DNA of 64,000 bases from Flavobacterium notoginsengisoli (GTDB lineage Bacteria > Bacteroidota > Bacteroidia > Flavobacteriales > Flavobacteriaceae). Position numbers and translations under genes: made by a program. The notes beneath the pieces are model-generated. The model worked only from the letters and a program-made list of their open reading frames with translations, ran no database searches and was not told the origin of the DNA. The stretch is taken from the NCBI RefSeq assembly GCF_014207905.1, contig NZ_JACHLB010000007.1, forward strand, positions 62,001-126,000. The letters run 5' to 3'. Shown here one piece after another: positions 36,281-45,630 of the stretch. The number at the start of each line of letters is the position of its first letter. Positions within the stretch are counted from its first letter, which is position 1.

Positions 36281-37348
36281 TTAAGATTTATAATCTTGAA
36301 ACGCGTCTAGAATTAATTTATTTTCAACGGATTGGTTAATTTTTATTTTTCCGATTCCTTCAATCAATGCAAATTGAATTAAACCATATTCATTTTTTTT
36401 GTCGTGAATTAGTAATTCTAAGATCGGATCGATATCATTTTCTTCAAAAATAATATCCTCATAAATGCCCTTAATGATGGTTTTGATTTCTCTGTACTCT
36501 TCTGGAGAAATTAAACTTTTCTGTAAAGAAATGTAACTTTCTAAAATCATTCCTGCCGCAATAGCTTCACCATGAAGTAAAGTCGTTTTTTCTGTACTTT
36601 CTAGAAAATATCCTTCAATAGCATGTCCTAAAGTATGTCCGAAATTCAAAGCTTTACGGATATTTTTCTCAGTTGGATCCTGAATAACGATTTCATTTTT
36701 AATTTCAACAGAGCGATAAATTAGCTGATCCAATTCATCAAAAACAATTGATTTTAAATCAGAAAATTGTCTCCAGTATGGCGCATCATAAATAAGACCA
36801 TGTTTTAGCATTTCTGCCAAACCAGAACGCATTTCGCTCTGCGGCAGAGTTTCTAAATATTCAGTATCAATTAATACCATTTGAGGTACATTAATTACAC
36901 CAATCTGGTTTTTAAGATTTCCTAAATCAACTCCTGTTTTCCCTCCCACAGAAGCGTCAACCATAGATAATAGAGTAGTAGGAACATTTATAAAGTTAAC
37001 TCCTCTTTTAAATGTAGAAGCTACAAAACCTCCTAAATCAGTCACAACGCCTCCACCCACATTGATAACAAGTGATTTTCTATCTGCACCAAGTTCTGTT
37101 AAGATATTCCAGATTTCGATGCAAGTTTCAATGTTTTTATTTGCTTCACCAGCTTCAAATTCAATGATTTCAATTGCTAAATCAGTTTCTAAATGAGGGA
37201 TGAATTTAGGAAGGCAATATTCATTTGTTTGATCATCAACAATTATAAATATGTTAGAATATTTATTTTCTCTTAAATGTTTATTTAAAGCTTCGTAAGC
37301 ATTTTGGTTAAAATGTACAAGGTAATTATTGGCTTGAATAGACTGCAT
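36281..37348 (-). CDS. aroB: 3-dehydroquinate synthase
   Basis: This 355-residue enzyme makes 3-dehydroquinate from DAHP with NAD and zinc, the second step of the shikimate pathway. The NAD/phosphate site is in NVGGGVVTDLGGFVASTFKRGVNFINVPTTLLSMVDASVGGKTGVD (about 97-142). Zinc ligands fit E in LAEMLKHG and the two His in FGHTLGHAIE and LLHGEAIAAG. Length is normal. It is on the minus strand, upstream of the polyamine genes but with a gap containing its own separate promoter elements, so it need not share their transcript. Confidence 0.96.
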   Translation of the reverse strand: MQSIQANNYLVHFNQNAYEALNKHLRENKYSNIFIIVDDQTNEYCLPKFIPHLETDLAIEIIEFEAGEANKNIETCIEIWNILTELGADRKSLVINVGGGVVTDLGGFVASTFKRGVNFINVPTTLLSMVDASVGGKTGVDLGNLKNQIGVINVPQMVLIDTEYLETLPQSEMRSGLAEMLKHGLIYDAPYWRQFSDLKSIVFDELDQLIYRSVEIKNEIVIQDPTEKNIRKALNFGHTLGHAIEGYFLESTEKTTLLHGEAIAAGMILESYISLQKSLISPEEYREIKTIIKGIYEDIIFEENDIDPILELLIHDKKNEYGLIQFALIEGIGKIKINQSVENKLILDAFQDYKS

Positions 37349-37564
37349 AATTCTTTAGTTAATTGAAAGCGCAAAAATAAGGCATTTTAAACTAAATAAA
37401 CTTCAAACTTCTGTCCTAATTTGTTTAAAATCCTAGTTTCTGATTTTAAGTCTGTAAAATGCATTATAGTAAACATTTACTTTATAAAGTAACTTATTTG
37501 TTTATTGTATTAGAGATATTAAAAAATATGACATCATTTAGTGAATAATATTCAAAACACTCTC

Positions 37565-37572
37565 TATATTTG
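37565..37572 (+). promoter_or_regulatory. -7 box of proline dehydrogenase gene
   Basis: TATATTTG fits TAnnTTTG and lies 17 bases before the ATG 37590. No clear -33 element is present, which may mean an activator is required. Confidence 0.55.
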
Positions 37573-37589
37573 CATAAAAAATAAATTTA

Positions 37590-38759
37590 ATGGAAAAGAT
37601 ATTCGACAATACGCAAGTTGCATTTTCTCTAAAAAGTGATACAGAACTTGACCGAGCTTATTTTCTTTTCAAAATGATTGACAGTGAACCATTAGTAAGA
37701 ATTGGAACAGCTGTAACTAATTTTGCAATTAAAGCTCATTTACCAGTAGAAGGACTAATTCGTGCAACTGTTTTTGACCACTTTTGCGGTGGTGTAAACG
37801 AAAATGATTGCCTTACTGTAGTAGATAAAATGTTTACAAAAGGAGTTTCTTCAGTTTTGGATTATTCTGTTGAAGGAAAAGAAGAAGAAGAGCAGTTTGA
37901 TGCAGCTTTAGAAATGACTCTTAGAACTATCGACTTTGCCAAAGAACGTTTAGCTATTCCGTTTGCTGTTTTTAAACCAACAGGCTTAGGTCGTTTTGAA
38001 TTGTATGAAAAACTTGGAGAAAAACAAACTTTAACTCCCGCAGAACAAGCAGAATGGGATAGAGTAGTAGCTCGTTTTGACAAAGTTTGCGGTGAAGCAC
38101 ATAAAAAAGATGTAGCTTTATTAATTGATGGTGAAGAAAGTTGGATGCAAGATGCTGCCGACGATTTAGTTACCGATATGATGAGAAAGTACAATAAAGA
38201 AAAAGCTATCGTTTTTAATACTTTACAAATGTATCGTTGGGATCGTTTAGATTACCTTAAAAAACTTCACGAAATTGCTAAAATAGAAGGCTTTTATATT
38301 GGAATGAAATTGGTTCGTGGTGCATATATGGAAAAAGAAAACAAAAGAGCCGAAGAAAAAGGTTATGTTTCTCCTATTTGTGTTTCTAAAGAAGCTACAG
38401 ACGTTAATTACGATAATGCTGTGCAATATATGTTAGAGCATATCGATAAAATGGCCATTTTTGCTGGAACTCACAACGAATTAAGCTCTTACAAGTTAAT
38501 GGAAATGATGGCTCAGAAAGGAATTGCCAAAAACGATCCAAGAATTTGGTTTGGTCAATTGTATGGAATGAGTGATAATATTAGTTATAACTTAGCCGAA
38601 AACGGTTACAACGATGCTAAATATTTGCCATTTGGTCCTGTTAAAGATGTTATGCCTTACTTGATTCGTCGCGCTGAAGAAAATACTTCAGTTGCTGGAC
38701 AAACAAGTCGCGAATTATCTATGATTAAAGCAGAACGTAAACGTAGAAAAGGGAAATAA
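37590..38759 (+). CDS. Proline dehydrogenase
   Basis: This 389-residue FAD-dependent proline dehydrogenase (PutA N-terminal type barrel, stand-alone) oxidises proline to pyrroline-5-carboxylate. The barrel segment GFYIGMKLVRGAYMEKENKRAEEKGY carries the conserved Arg/Tyr of the active site. AGTHNELSSYKLMEMM and the C-terminal RRAEENTSVAGQTSRELSMIKAERKR are the usual closing signature. No P5C dehydrogenase partner is in the window. It is monocistronic with a bidirectional terminator. Confidence 0.93.
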   Translation: MEKIFDNTQVAFSLKSDTELDRAYFLFKMIDSEPLVRIGTAVTNFAIKAHLPVEGLIRATVFDHFCGGVNENDCLTVVDKMFTKGVSSVLDYSVEGKEEEEQFDAALEMTLRTIDFAKERLAIPFAVFKPTGLGRFELYEKLGEKQTLTPAEQAEWDRVVARFDKVCGEAHKKDVALLIDGEESWMQDAADDLVTDMMRKYNKEKAIVFNTLQMYRWDRLDYLKKLHEIAKIEGFYIGMKLVRGAYMEKENKRAEEKGYVSPICVSKEATDVNYDNAVQYMLEHIDKMAIFAGTHNELSSYKLMEMMAQKGIAKNDPRIWFGQLYGMSDNISYNLAENGYNDAKYLPFGPVKDVMPYLIRRAEENTSVAGQTSRELSMIKAERKRRKGK

Positions 38760-38796
38760 TTTTTAGTTTTCAGTCTCGGTTTACAGTTTACAGATA

Positions 38797-38829
38797 AAAA
38801 AAGCTCCAATTTTAATTGGAGCTTTTTTA
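38797..38829. terminator. Bidirectional terminator
   Basis: AAAAAGCTCCAATT pairs with AATTGGAGCTTTTT, with A- and T-runs outside. It serves the convergent proline dehydrogenase and ABC exporter genes. Confidence 0.85.
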
Positions 38830-38898
38830 TTGATTTGCGTTATGCTAAAACTGTGAAGTCCAGTTTTAGCATACGTAAGATTTTAAAAATGAAATTCT

Positions 38899-40689
38899 TT
38901 AAGAATTGCTAAACTGTAAATTGCTTAAATTCTTATAAATACCATTTTCTAAATTTATTAATTCCTGATGTGTTCCTTGTTCTGAAATTTTTCCATTATC
39001 TAAAACTAAAATTTTATCTGCATTTCTAATGGTAGAAAGTCTGTGTGCAATTATAATACTTGTTCTTCCTTCCATTAAAACTTCTAGAGCTTCTTGAACC
39101 AATTTTTCGCTTTCGCTATCTAAAGATGATGTTGCCTCATCTAAAATTAAAATACTTGGATTTTTAAGCAAAGCTCTTGCAATAGCAATACGTTGACGTT
39201 GTCCTCCAGAAAGTTTTACACCTCGTTCTCCAACTAAAGTTTCAAATTTTTCTGGAAATCCGTCAACAAAATTATAGGCATTTGCTTGTTTTGCTGCCGC
39301 AATAATTTCCTCTTCCGATGCATTGGGTTTACCGTATGCTATGTTTTCTCTAATAGTTCCTCCAAACAAAATAACATCTTGTGGAACAATACTCATATTA
39401 CCACGAAGATTTTCCAAATCATAGTCATGGATATTTTTTCCGTCAACTAAGATTTCTCCAGAAGTAATGTCGTAAAAACGCAATAACAAAGATGAAATAG
39501 TAGATTTTCCAGCCCCACTTGGACCGACGATTGCAATTTTTTGTCCAAATTCTGCATTAAAATTTACGTCTTTTAATACCTGAACCTCTTTTCTTGAAGG
39601 ATAACTAAATGCAACATTTTTAAACGCTACATTTCCTTTTATTTTCTCTATTGATGTAGTTTTTACATCAGCATTGATTTCTTCTGGGGTTTCTTCTAAT
39701 AATTCAAAAACACGTTCTGTTGCGCCAACTGCCTTTTGAATTTGTGCGTACATTTCGGCAATTCCTCCAAAAGAAGCACCAATAAAAGTTGTATAAAGCA
39801 CAAACGAAATTAAATCTCCCACACCTTCAACTTCTCCTTTAATTGTTAGGGTAATTCCGTACCAAACTACGGCAACTACACATCCAAAAAGGCATAAAAT
39901 AATAAATGAAGCAAAATAACCTCTGTATTGTCCGCCTTTAATAGCAATTTTTACAATTTCTCTAATTTTGTTTTTGTAACGTTGAATTTCGTACCATTCG
40001 TTAGCAAAAGCTTTTACATTGCTAATTCCTTGTAATGTTTCTTCAATAATAACTTGACTTTCGGCTACTTTATCTTGTGTTTTTTTTCCGTATTTACGAA
40101 TGAATCTTCCAAAAATAACGGCAGCAACTGCGACAACTGGCACAATGGCAAGCATCATTAAAGTTAATTTAGGGCTTATACTTCCTAAAATGATAAATCC
40201 ACCAATAATTAAAATAAACTGCCTTAAAAACTCAGCAATTGTAGTTGAGAAAGTATCTTGCAATTGTGAAATATCTGCGCTTATTCGGCTATTTAATTCA
40301 CCAACTCGTTTTTGAGAATAAAACGACATCGGCAATTTGATTAAGTTTTCATATAACGCAAAGCGAATATTAGAAAGAGAATTTTCTGTGAAGTTTACAA
40401 ACAACGAAATTCTAAAAAAAGAGAAAACAGCCTGAAGAACCAGGATTCCCATTAATCCAAGTGCAATTTCGTTTGCTTTTGAAAGATCTTTATTGGTAAC
40501 ACAATCAACCAGCATTCCCATTAATTTAGGAAAGGCTAGGGCAGTGGCGCTTGTTAAAAATAGAAAAATTAAACCTAGGAAGAATTTCCATTTGTGGTTT
40601 TTAGCATATTTAAAAATTCGAAGTGCTTTTTGAAGGGAGTTAGAGTTTAATTTAGCTTTCGGTAAATCATTTTCTTGAAATCTTGCCAT
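38899..40689 (-). CDS. MsbA-type ABC exporter (fused permease and ATPase)
   Basis: The protein is about 596 residues if started at ATG 40689 (MARFQENDLPK); an ATG four codons upstream (40701) would leave only about a ten-base leader. Six membrane helices occupy about 30-300, and the nucleotide-binding domain follows. Walker A is GPSGAGKST, the signature LSGGQRQRIAIARAL, Walker B ILILDEATSSLD and the H-loop IIAHRLST. It is a half-transporter that would work as a homodimer. Lipid or drug export is likely but the substrate is unknown; lipid A flipping by MsbA is one candidate. Confidence 0.9.
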   Translation of the reverse strand: MARFQENDLPKAKLNSNSLQKALRIFKYAKNHKWKFFLGLIFLFLTSATALAFPKLMGMLVDCVTNKDLSKANEIALGLMGILVLQAVFSFFRISLFVNFTENSLSNIRFALYENLIKLPMSFYSQKRVGELNSRISADISQLQDTFSTTIAEFLRQFILIIGGFIILGSISPKLTLMMLAIVPVVAVAAVIFGRFIRKYGKKTQDKVAESQVIIEETLQGISNVKAFANEWYEIQRYKNKIREIVKIAIKGGQYRGYFASFIILCLFGCVVAVVWYGITLTIKGEVEGVGDLISFVLYTTFIGASFGGIAEMYAQIQKAVGATERVFELLEETPEEINADVKTTSIEKIKGNVAFKNVAFSYPSRKEVQVLKDVNFNAEFGQKIAIVGPSGAGKSTISSLLLRFYDITSGEILVDGKNIHDYDLENLRGNMSIVPQDVILFGGTIRENIAYGKPNASEEEIIAAAKQANAYNFVDGFPEKFETLVGERGVKLSGGQRQRIAIARALLKNPSILILDEATSSLDSESEKLVQEALEVLMEGRTSIIIAHRLSTIRNADKILVLDNGKISEQGTHQELINLENGIYKNLSNLQFSNS

Positions 40690-40711
40690 TTGAATATACA
40701 ATTAAGGTATG

Positions 40712-40719
40712 CAAAGGTA
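40712..40719 (-). promoter_or_regulatory. -7 box of ABC exporter gene
   Basis: TACCTTTG on the minus strand is an exact TAnnTTTG match, 22 bases before ATG 40689. Confidence 0.6.
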
Positions 40720-40885
40720 TGATTATAGCAAATTATTACAAAAGGATTATTACGAAATAGCTTTTGAGTCCATCATATTTAACTAAAATTAAGAAAATGC
40801 AACTTTTTCTGTTTTTTTAAATTGCTGAAAAATAGATTTATAAATAATAAATTGAAATTATTTTTAACTTTTTTCAAAAAAAGAC

Positions 40886-40915
40886 TTGCAAATATAAAAT
40901 CTAACCGTATTTTTG
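40886..40915 (+). promoter_or_regulatory. Promoter of tRNA-Val
   Basis: TTG 40886-40888 and TATTTTTG 40908-40915 have a 19-base spacer, the ideal Bacteroidota arrangement. The tRNA starts 36 bases downstream. Confidence 0.8.
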
Positions 40916-40951
40916 CACCCGCAATCACAAAGAAAGCAACCTAGTAAAATA

Positions 40952-41026
40952 GGGCGATTAGCTCAGCTGGTTCAGAGCACCTCGTTTACACCGAGGGGGT
41001 CGGGGGTTCGAACCCCTCATCGCCCA
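40952..41026 (+). tRNA. tRNA-Val (anticodon TAC)
   Basis: The 7-bp acceptor stem (GGGCGAT / ATCGCCC), D arm with AGCTCAGCTGGT, anticodon stem CCTCG/CGAGG with loop TTTACAC, and T arm with GGGTTCGAACCCC are all intact. The discriminator base is A at 41026 and CCA is not encoded. The 3' end is overlapped on the other strand by the stop codon of the serine recombinase (41017-41019), which makes it the likely integration target of the island. Confidence 0.95.
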
Positions 41027-42540
41027 CTGTGAGGGATTACCGAAAGGTTTTCCCTCTTTTTTTTGTATATAAGACATCCCTTTTCCTCCATTTTACTGGC
41101 ATTATGAGAAAATATATCTAAAATTGTAGGTGTTCGATATATACCCTCTTGGTAGTATAAGTTATCATTGAACACCATCTTTACAAACTCACGCTTTTGC
41201 AAAGTATCTGACTTTGTGTAGACATGTCTGATATCACCCAATAAATCCAGATTACGGTCTAAAATCTCGAAGGCCTTCCCTTGATTTGGGCTAAGTCTTT
41301 CTATTGCTGCTGTAATGGTCAATATATGGTCACTGTAGGTTGAATACCATCTTTCGTAGGTATCCTTGTTTATCTCGTCCCTAAACCATTTTTCTTCTAC
41401 TGCATTTAATAGCCGCTGTACTTCCTCCAGCTCATGTTTTTTGTCTGCTACTTTTTTCTTGTTTGCCTTTACTTCCTGTTCAATTGAGGCGTAACTGCCA
41501 TCTCTTATCTCTTTAATCTGTCTTTCAGGAACGCTCATGAGATCGCAGACGTTCAAGAATTGCTCATGTGCTTTGACAGCACTAATGTTGTTATGCTTTG
41601 AATGCTTGCATTTATAATAGTAGAAGTATTTTCCAGATTTACCACGAGAAGGCGCACCAGTAAGCGGAGTTCCACAATGGCATTTTACAACGCCCCGTAG
41701 CGGTATTTCATCATCGATAACTACCTTTACTTTATCAACTTTCTTCATTTTGGACTGTACCATTGTCCATGTTGTCTTATCAACTATTGGCTCATGAATG
41801 GCTGGAAAAAGACCTCCCGGCAGATCTTTGAACGGCTCAACCCTTACAAGCCCTGCATAAACAGGATTTGCAAGCACACGATCAATAGCCATGTTGCCTT
41901 TCCTGTCAAAACCTGATTGATAAGCTATTTCCTTGATTTTATATAACGGCACATCACGCAGATACATATCATAAATTGTTTTGACAATTTTAGCTTCTAT
42001 CTCATTTACTTCAAGGTGGCGCTGTTTTCCTTCTCCGACCTTGCTGTAGCCGAAAGGTTTTTCCCTCGTCAGGAAACGACCTTCTTTTGCACGGGCGGTA
42101 TATAATCCCCCACGTACTTTGATACTCCTGTTGATATTGTCTTCTTCAGCTAGCAACAATTGTAAGCCTGCTCGGAAAAAGCTTCCCGGTGTATCATAAT
42201 CAAAAACGATCCCTTCGGTCACGCTGATAATCTGAATACTGTATTTTTTTTGGAATTGTTTGACCAAACTCATAGCTTCACCAGCATCCCTGCTAAAGCG
42301 GTCAAGCTGGTCTACAAGAAGGTAGTCTACCGATTTATAATGCTTAGCAATGAATGCCTGTAATTTTATAAAATCTGGACGGTCAAAAGTCTTGGCACTT
42401 TTACCCCTGTCGATAAAGGAATCTACCAACTGTATATTATTATATTGCAGGTATTGATCGGTATACAATTCCTGTCTTTCAATCGAGCCATTACTTTGAC
42501 CTAACTGACTAAATCTTAAATATCTAATCGCCCTCTTCAT
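41017..42540 (-). CDS. Large serine recombinase (site-specific integrase)
   Basis: This 507-residue large serine recombinase has a resolvase domain at about 3-150 with the catalytic Ser at residue 11 (YLRFSQLGQ) and the DQLDRFSRD segment. A recombinase domain follows at about 160-270 (REKPFGYSKVGEGKQRHLEVNEIEAKIV), then a Cys-rich zinc ribbon (VKCHCGTPL...YYYKCKHSKH, about 285-320), a long coiled coil (about 350-430) and a short tail. Such enzymes integrate and excise mobile elements at att sites. Its stop codon falls inside the tRNA-Val 3' end, and its start overlaps a 51-codon ORF by 17 bases. Confidence 0.93.
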   Translation of the reverse strand: MKRAIRYLRFSQLGQSNGSIERQELYTDQYLQYNNIQLVDSFIDRGKSAKTFDRPDFIKLQAFIAKHYKSVDYLLVDQLDRFSRDAGEAMSLVKQFQKKYSIQIISVTEGIVFDYDTPGSFFRAGLQLLLAEEDNINRSIKVRGGLYTARAKEGRFLTREKPFGYSKVGEGKQRHLEVNEIEAKIVKTIYDMYLRDVPLYKIKEIAYQSGFDRKGNMAIDRVLANPVYAGLVRVEPFKDLPGGLFPAIHEPIVDKTTWTMVQSKMKKVDKVKVVIDDEIPLRGVVKCHCGTPLTGAPSRGKSGKYFYYYKCKHSKHNNISAVKAHEQFLNVCDLMSVPERQIKEIRDGSYASIEQEVKANKKKVADKKHELEEVQRLLNAVEEKWFRDEINKDTYERWYSTYSDHILTITAAIERLSPNQGKAFEILDRNLDLLGDIRHVYTKSDTLQKREFVKMVFNDNLYYQEGIYRTPTILDIFSHNASKMEEKGCLIYKKKRENLSVIPHSGR

Positions 42541-42679
42541 ATAATTCTTTCAATGTTAATGATACAATAATTTCAATCATTAAATCTACGAATTTTTGTT
42601 CTTTTTCCCGTTCTATATCTTCATAATTTTTTGAGATATGTTCATCTATATCAGTCTGTTTGATATCTTCATGCTTCAT
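42524..42679 (-). CDS. 51-codon acidic ORF coupled to the recombinase
   Basis: This small ORF encodes 51 residues (start MKHEDIKQTDIDEHISKNY, end LKELYEEGD), strongly charged and with a helical amphipathic middle (FVDLMIEIIVSL). It has a perfect AAAGGAGG ribosome site 6 bases upstream of the ATG, unlike nearly every other gene here, and its TAG lies inside the recombinase start region, a 17-base overlap. That implies translational coupling and a role in recombination control, such as a directionality factor, though that is inference. No family is recognised. Confidence 0.65.
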   Translation of the reverse strand: MKHEDIKQTDIDEHISKNYEDIEREKEQKFVDLMIEIIVSLTLKELYEEGD

Positions 42680-42826
42680 TTTGTGCCTCCTTTGTCTTTT
42701 GGTAAAACAATATTTTTTAATGAGCCAATGAATTTAATACCATAGATGGCTTAAGAGTAAATACAGTCTCACCGAGGAACTCTTTGGCTGCATTAGTCTC
42801 AGAGCAATATTAGGAACAGTTATAAA

Positions 42827-42873
42827 AAAAACAAAGACAATCCCTATTTATAGTCGGGACAGTCTTTGTTTTT
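42827..42873 (-). terminator. Terminator after mobB
   Basis: AAAAACAAAGAC pairs with GTCTTTGTTTTT, with further pairing of the inner TCCC/GGGA. On the minus strand the arm is followed by a T8 run. It ends the relaxase transcript before the recombinase unit. Confidence 0.85.
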
Positions 42874-42959
42874 AAAAAGAGTTTGTACAGCCAATTTGAT
42901 GAATCACTCCTTTGTCGTGAATCAACAAAAAGGCTGGCGATTAAAATTGATAGTATGCA

Positions 42960-44249
42960 CTATCTTTTTTTGCGTCTGGCTTTCTTTTTCATTTGGTTGG
43001 CAAATAATCCTTCATCATAGTCATCTCCTTTTGCATTAGATAATAACGCTCCAAAGACTTCAATAAGTCTGTTTTCTTCGTGGCTATTGGACAGATCTTC
43101 CTTAACCAAAAAGCCAAACAGATTGTGTGATTGTTTGACATCTTCATTTATAGTCGCATTGTTCTTTGGAGCACCATTTCCCTGTACAGGCTGCTCCATT
43201 TTATTGCCATTATTCCACCAGTCATTGAAAACGTTAGCAGAAAGGTTTTTGCCTAATTGCGAACCATTCCACACGGATTTCGAACTATGGTCAACAAAGG
43301 TTATTCCATAAACTCTGCCTTCGGTATTTCTTCTTACAACGGTATTAATACCTCGTTCCAACAACCGTTTTTTGAATTCTTTTTCCTCCGATGCCGTCTG
43401 CAAGCACATCTCAATGGTTGTCTTAAGCAAAGCTTTGGATGGCTCATTTTTCAACAACTCTTTGGACTGGGCATAGCGTTGTTGAAGGTGAACATATCCT
43501 GCCTGTTTACCGAACAACGAAGCTTTAAAAGGATTGCTTGCTTTTTCTCCCTTTTCATTTAATGCAAAATATACCAGTCCTTGTTTTGGGATTCCATCAA
43601 ATTCGCCCTTGATTTCTTCGGCTGTAATATTGAAAAGGGAAAGCAGGGCATTGTAGGCGCCGAAACCCTCAAATTTATAGTTCTTTGGTAAATGACGGAT
43701 TACCGAAGCCATCTGGCTCTTTATGTCACCAGCCTTATAATCAACGGGTTTGAATATTTGATTTTGTGGATTTTGCTTTTTCTCGATAGCCGATATCAGG
43801 CAGTATTGTTTTTCCAATTCGCGACAGACATCCATCGAACGCCTTTTTTCAAATTTATCAGATATTTTCCTGCCATTTTCATCCACACAAACTGATACGA
43901 TATGAATATGGGTACGCTCAAGATCAGTATGTTTGAATACCACAAAAGGCTGTTCAGCGTAACCCATTTTCTGCATATACTTTTGCGCCAGCTTTTCAAA
44001 TTGTTCATCACTTACTTTATCCTTCGGATCAGGATTGAGAGAGATATGTAATATTGGTTTTTCAGTCTTTCGATTGGCCAGCAGGTACGGTTCAAATGAA
44101 CGCAACAGTTGACTAGTGGCGTAAATGCCATCAGGAGTTTCAATTATCTTATTGGTATACAAAACCTGCCCATTTTCCTTTTCCACTTTCTGCTGATTGT
44201 ATGCCAATGCGCCATACAGATTGTTTCCTCTTCCTATCTTAGCTATCAT
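42960..44249 (-). CDS. mobB: Relaxase/mobilization nuclease (MobB type)
   Basis: This 429-residue relaxase starts MIAKIGRGNNLYGALAYNQ. The HUH metal motif is in THIHIVSVCVDENG (about residues 110-123), with FEKRRSMDVCRELE following. It should nick at oriT and lead the strand during transfer. The rest is helical and ends in a Lys/Arg-rich tail (KKKARRKKR). It overlaps the upstream mobA gene by 4 bases and is therefore translationally coupled. A decayed paralogue lies at 47811-48142 on the other strand. No coupling protein gene is seen, so a helper element would be needed. Confidence 0.9.
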   Translation of the reverse strand: MIAKIGRGNNLYGALAYNQQKVEKENGQVLYTNKIIETPDGIYATSQLLRSFEPYLLANRKTEKPILHISLNPDPKDKVSDEQFEKLAQKYMQKMGYAEQPFVVFKHTDLERTHIHIVSVCVDENGRKISDKFEKRRSMDVCRELEKQYCLISAIEKKQNPQNQIFKPVDYKAGDIKSQMASVIRHLPKNYKFEGFGAYNALLSLFNITAEEIKGEFDGIPKQGLVYFALNEKGEKASNPFKASLFGKQAGYVHLQQRYAQSKELLKNEPSKALLKTTIEMCLQTASEEKEFKKRLLERGINTVVRRNTEGRVYGITFVDHSSKSVWNGSQLGKNLSANVFNDWWNNGNKMEQPVQGNGAPKNNATINEDVKQSHNLFGFLVKEDLSNSHEENRLIEVFGALLSNAKGDDYDEGLFANQMKKKARRKKR

Positions 44250-44677
44250 TTTTTCAGGTGTTTTGCTTCAAAATCTTCAGTTAGTAGAATGATTTTTTGG
44301 CACAATACCGCCATTTCTGCTGTCTGTTTTTCCAATTTATAGAGATAGGCTGCGGCTTTCTTTTCGGAAAAATTGCGGTACAGTATTTTTACCACTTGGT
44401 TATAATTGGTTCCTACAGCCCTGAACTGTCCGAATAGGGTAGTCAGGCGCATATAGTAATCCATGGTTGCCTTGTCAACCGTTACGTTCGTAATTGCTTT
44501 TTGGAAAATACATGCCGTAATAAAATGGGCCATTACATCCATGCGTGAAGCTTCGTAGAGAGAAAGGAATCGTGCATTTTCCTCAGCACTAAGGCTTATA
44601 GAATAGCGGTGAACGGCTGGATCTTTCTTAGGATGCCTGCCTCCTTTATGCGGGGTGGTTTTGCCGTTGCTTTCCAT
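44246..44677 (-). CDS. mobA: MobA-type mobilization accessory protein
   Basis: This 143-residue protein of the Bacteroidota MobA/MobC-like group binds oriT with the relaxase. The N-terminus is basic with HKGGRHPKKDPAVHRYSISLS, a ribbon-helix-helix-like start. The central RLTTLFGQFRAVGTNYNQVVKILYRNFSEKKAAAYLYKLEKQT is the family signature (called MobC in Proteobacteria). The stop overlaps the relaxase start by 4 bases. The nearest candidate oriT is the region just upstream (44680-44890), which contains a GGGTCCTGTCG sequence on the minus strand, but no assignment is proved. Confidence 0.85.
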   Translation of the reverse strand: MESNGKTTPHKGGRHPKKDPAVHRYSISLSAEENARFLSLYEASRMDVMAHFITACIFQKAITNVTVDKATMDYYMRLTTLFGQFRAVGTNYNQVVKILYRNFSEKKAAAYLYKLEKQTAEMAVLCQKIILLTEDFEAKHLKK

Positions 44678-44893
44678 TACCGTTATTACTGGTTTCGTTT
44701 AAACAATTTAAAAACCAATATACTTTATCATTAGTAATGACCTCTGGATATTGGAGAATATGGAAGCATTTGGCTTACTATTTCCGCATGTTGATTTTCG
44801 CCTTAAGGACAACTTCCGTCAAACAAAGCCACGACAGGACCCTTTCTAAGAGTGCCTCGCTTTCGGGATTAATTTCATGAGAAACGTGAAATT

Positions 44894-45583
44894 ATGCTCT
44901 ACAAAGAAACAGTTAGCAAGGAGATGTGGGAACTTCTCCAAAGGCTTATGAAAGATGAAAAATTGAAAGACTATATATTGGTCGGCGGTACGGCGTTAGC
45001 CTTACGACTGGGACATCGCTTATCAGTGGATCTAGATCTTTTTACAAAAAAAACTTTTAATTCGCAGATGATGCTCAAATATCTGCATGACACTTACGAT
45101 GTAAATGAAAAGGAAAGCCAGTTCTTCCCGAACACTGTTCTTACCTACATCGATGATATAAAAGTCGATATTGTTACACACAATTACCCTCTTCTGAATT
45201 CCGTGGAAACAGCTGAAGGAGTCCGCATGATTTCCAATGAAGATATTGGAGCAATGAAACTCCATGCGATTCATCAGAGCGGAGACAGGTACAAGGATTT
45301 TGTTGACATGTACTTTATGCTTGAACGAGAACCATTAAAGTTCTACCTACAAGCCTATCAGAGAAAATACGATAAGGATCCCTACTGGGCTTCCATAGGT
45401 CTGAATACATATGACAAGATTAGTACCTTTGAAGGTATAGATATGCTGAAAGAAAAAGAGCAAAACTGGAAAATTATCCAAAAACGGCTGGAACTGGCAG
45501 TAAAAAATCCTTTGTATAAATTTAAATCAGAAAGCCAGGATTTACCGATTAATCCCAACAAAAAGAGAGGATTTCGCAGGTAA
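44894..45583 (+). CDS. AbiEii/AbiGii-type nucleotidyltransferase toxin
   Basis: This 229-residue nucleotidyltransferase of the AbiEii group has the motif GGTALALRLGHRLSVDLDLF (about 35-54) with the DxD metal pair. Later KLHAI...GDRYKDFVDMYFML holds the Lys/Asp of the C-terminal conserved part. AbiEii toxins modify tRNA or NTP targets to stop growth on phage infection. The following gene (DUF6922) is the likely antitoxin. It is divergent from mobA. Confidence 0.85.
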   Translation: MLYKETVSKEMWELLQRLMKDEKLKDYILVGGTALALRLGHRLSVDLDLFTKKTFNSQMMLKYLHDTYDVNEKESQFFPNTVLTYIDDIKVDIVTHNYPLLNSVETAEGVRMISNEDIGAMKLHAIHQSGDRYKDFVDMYFMLEREPLKFYLQAYQRKYDKDPYWASIGLNTYDKISTFEGIDMLKEKEQNWKIIQKRLELAVKNPLYKFKSESQDLPINPNKKRGFRR

Positions 45584-45630
45584 TTAAGCAAAAAATACTT
45601 ATATTTGATACTACACCAATTAAAAAAACA

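Noticed and set aside
45032-45274. Minus-strand 80-codon frame
   Set aside because: Antisense to the AbiEii motif region.
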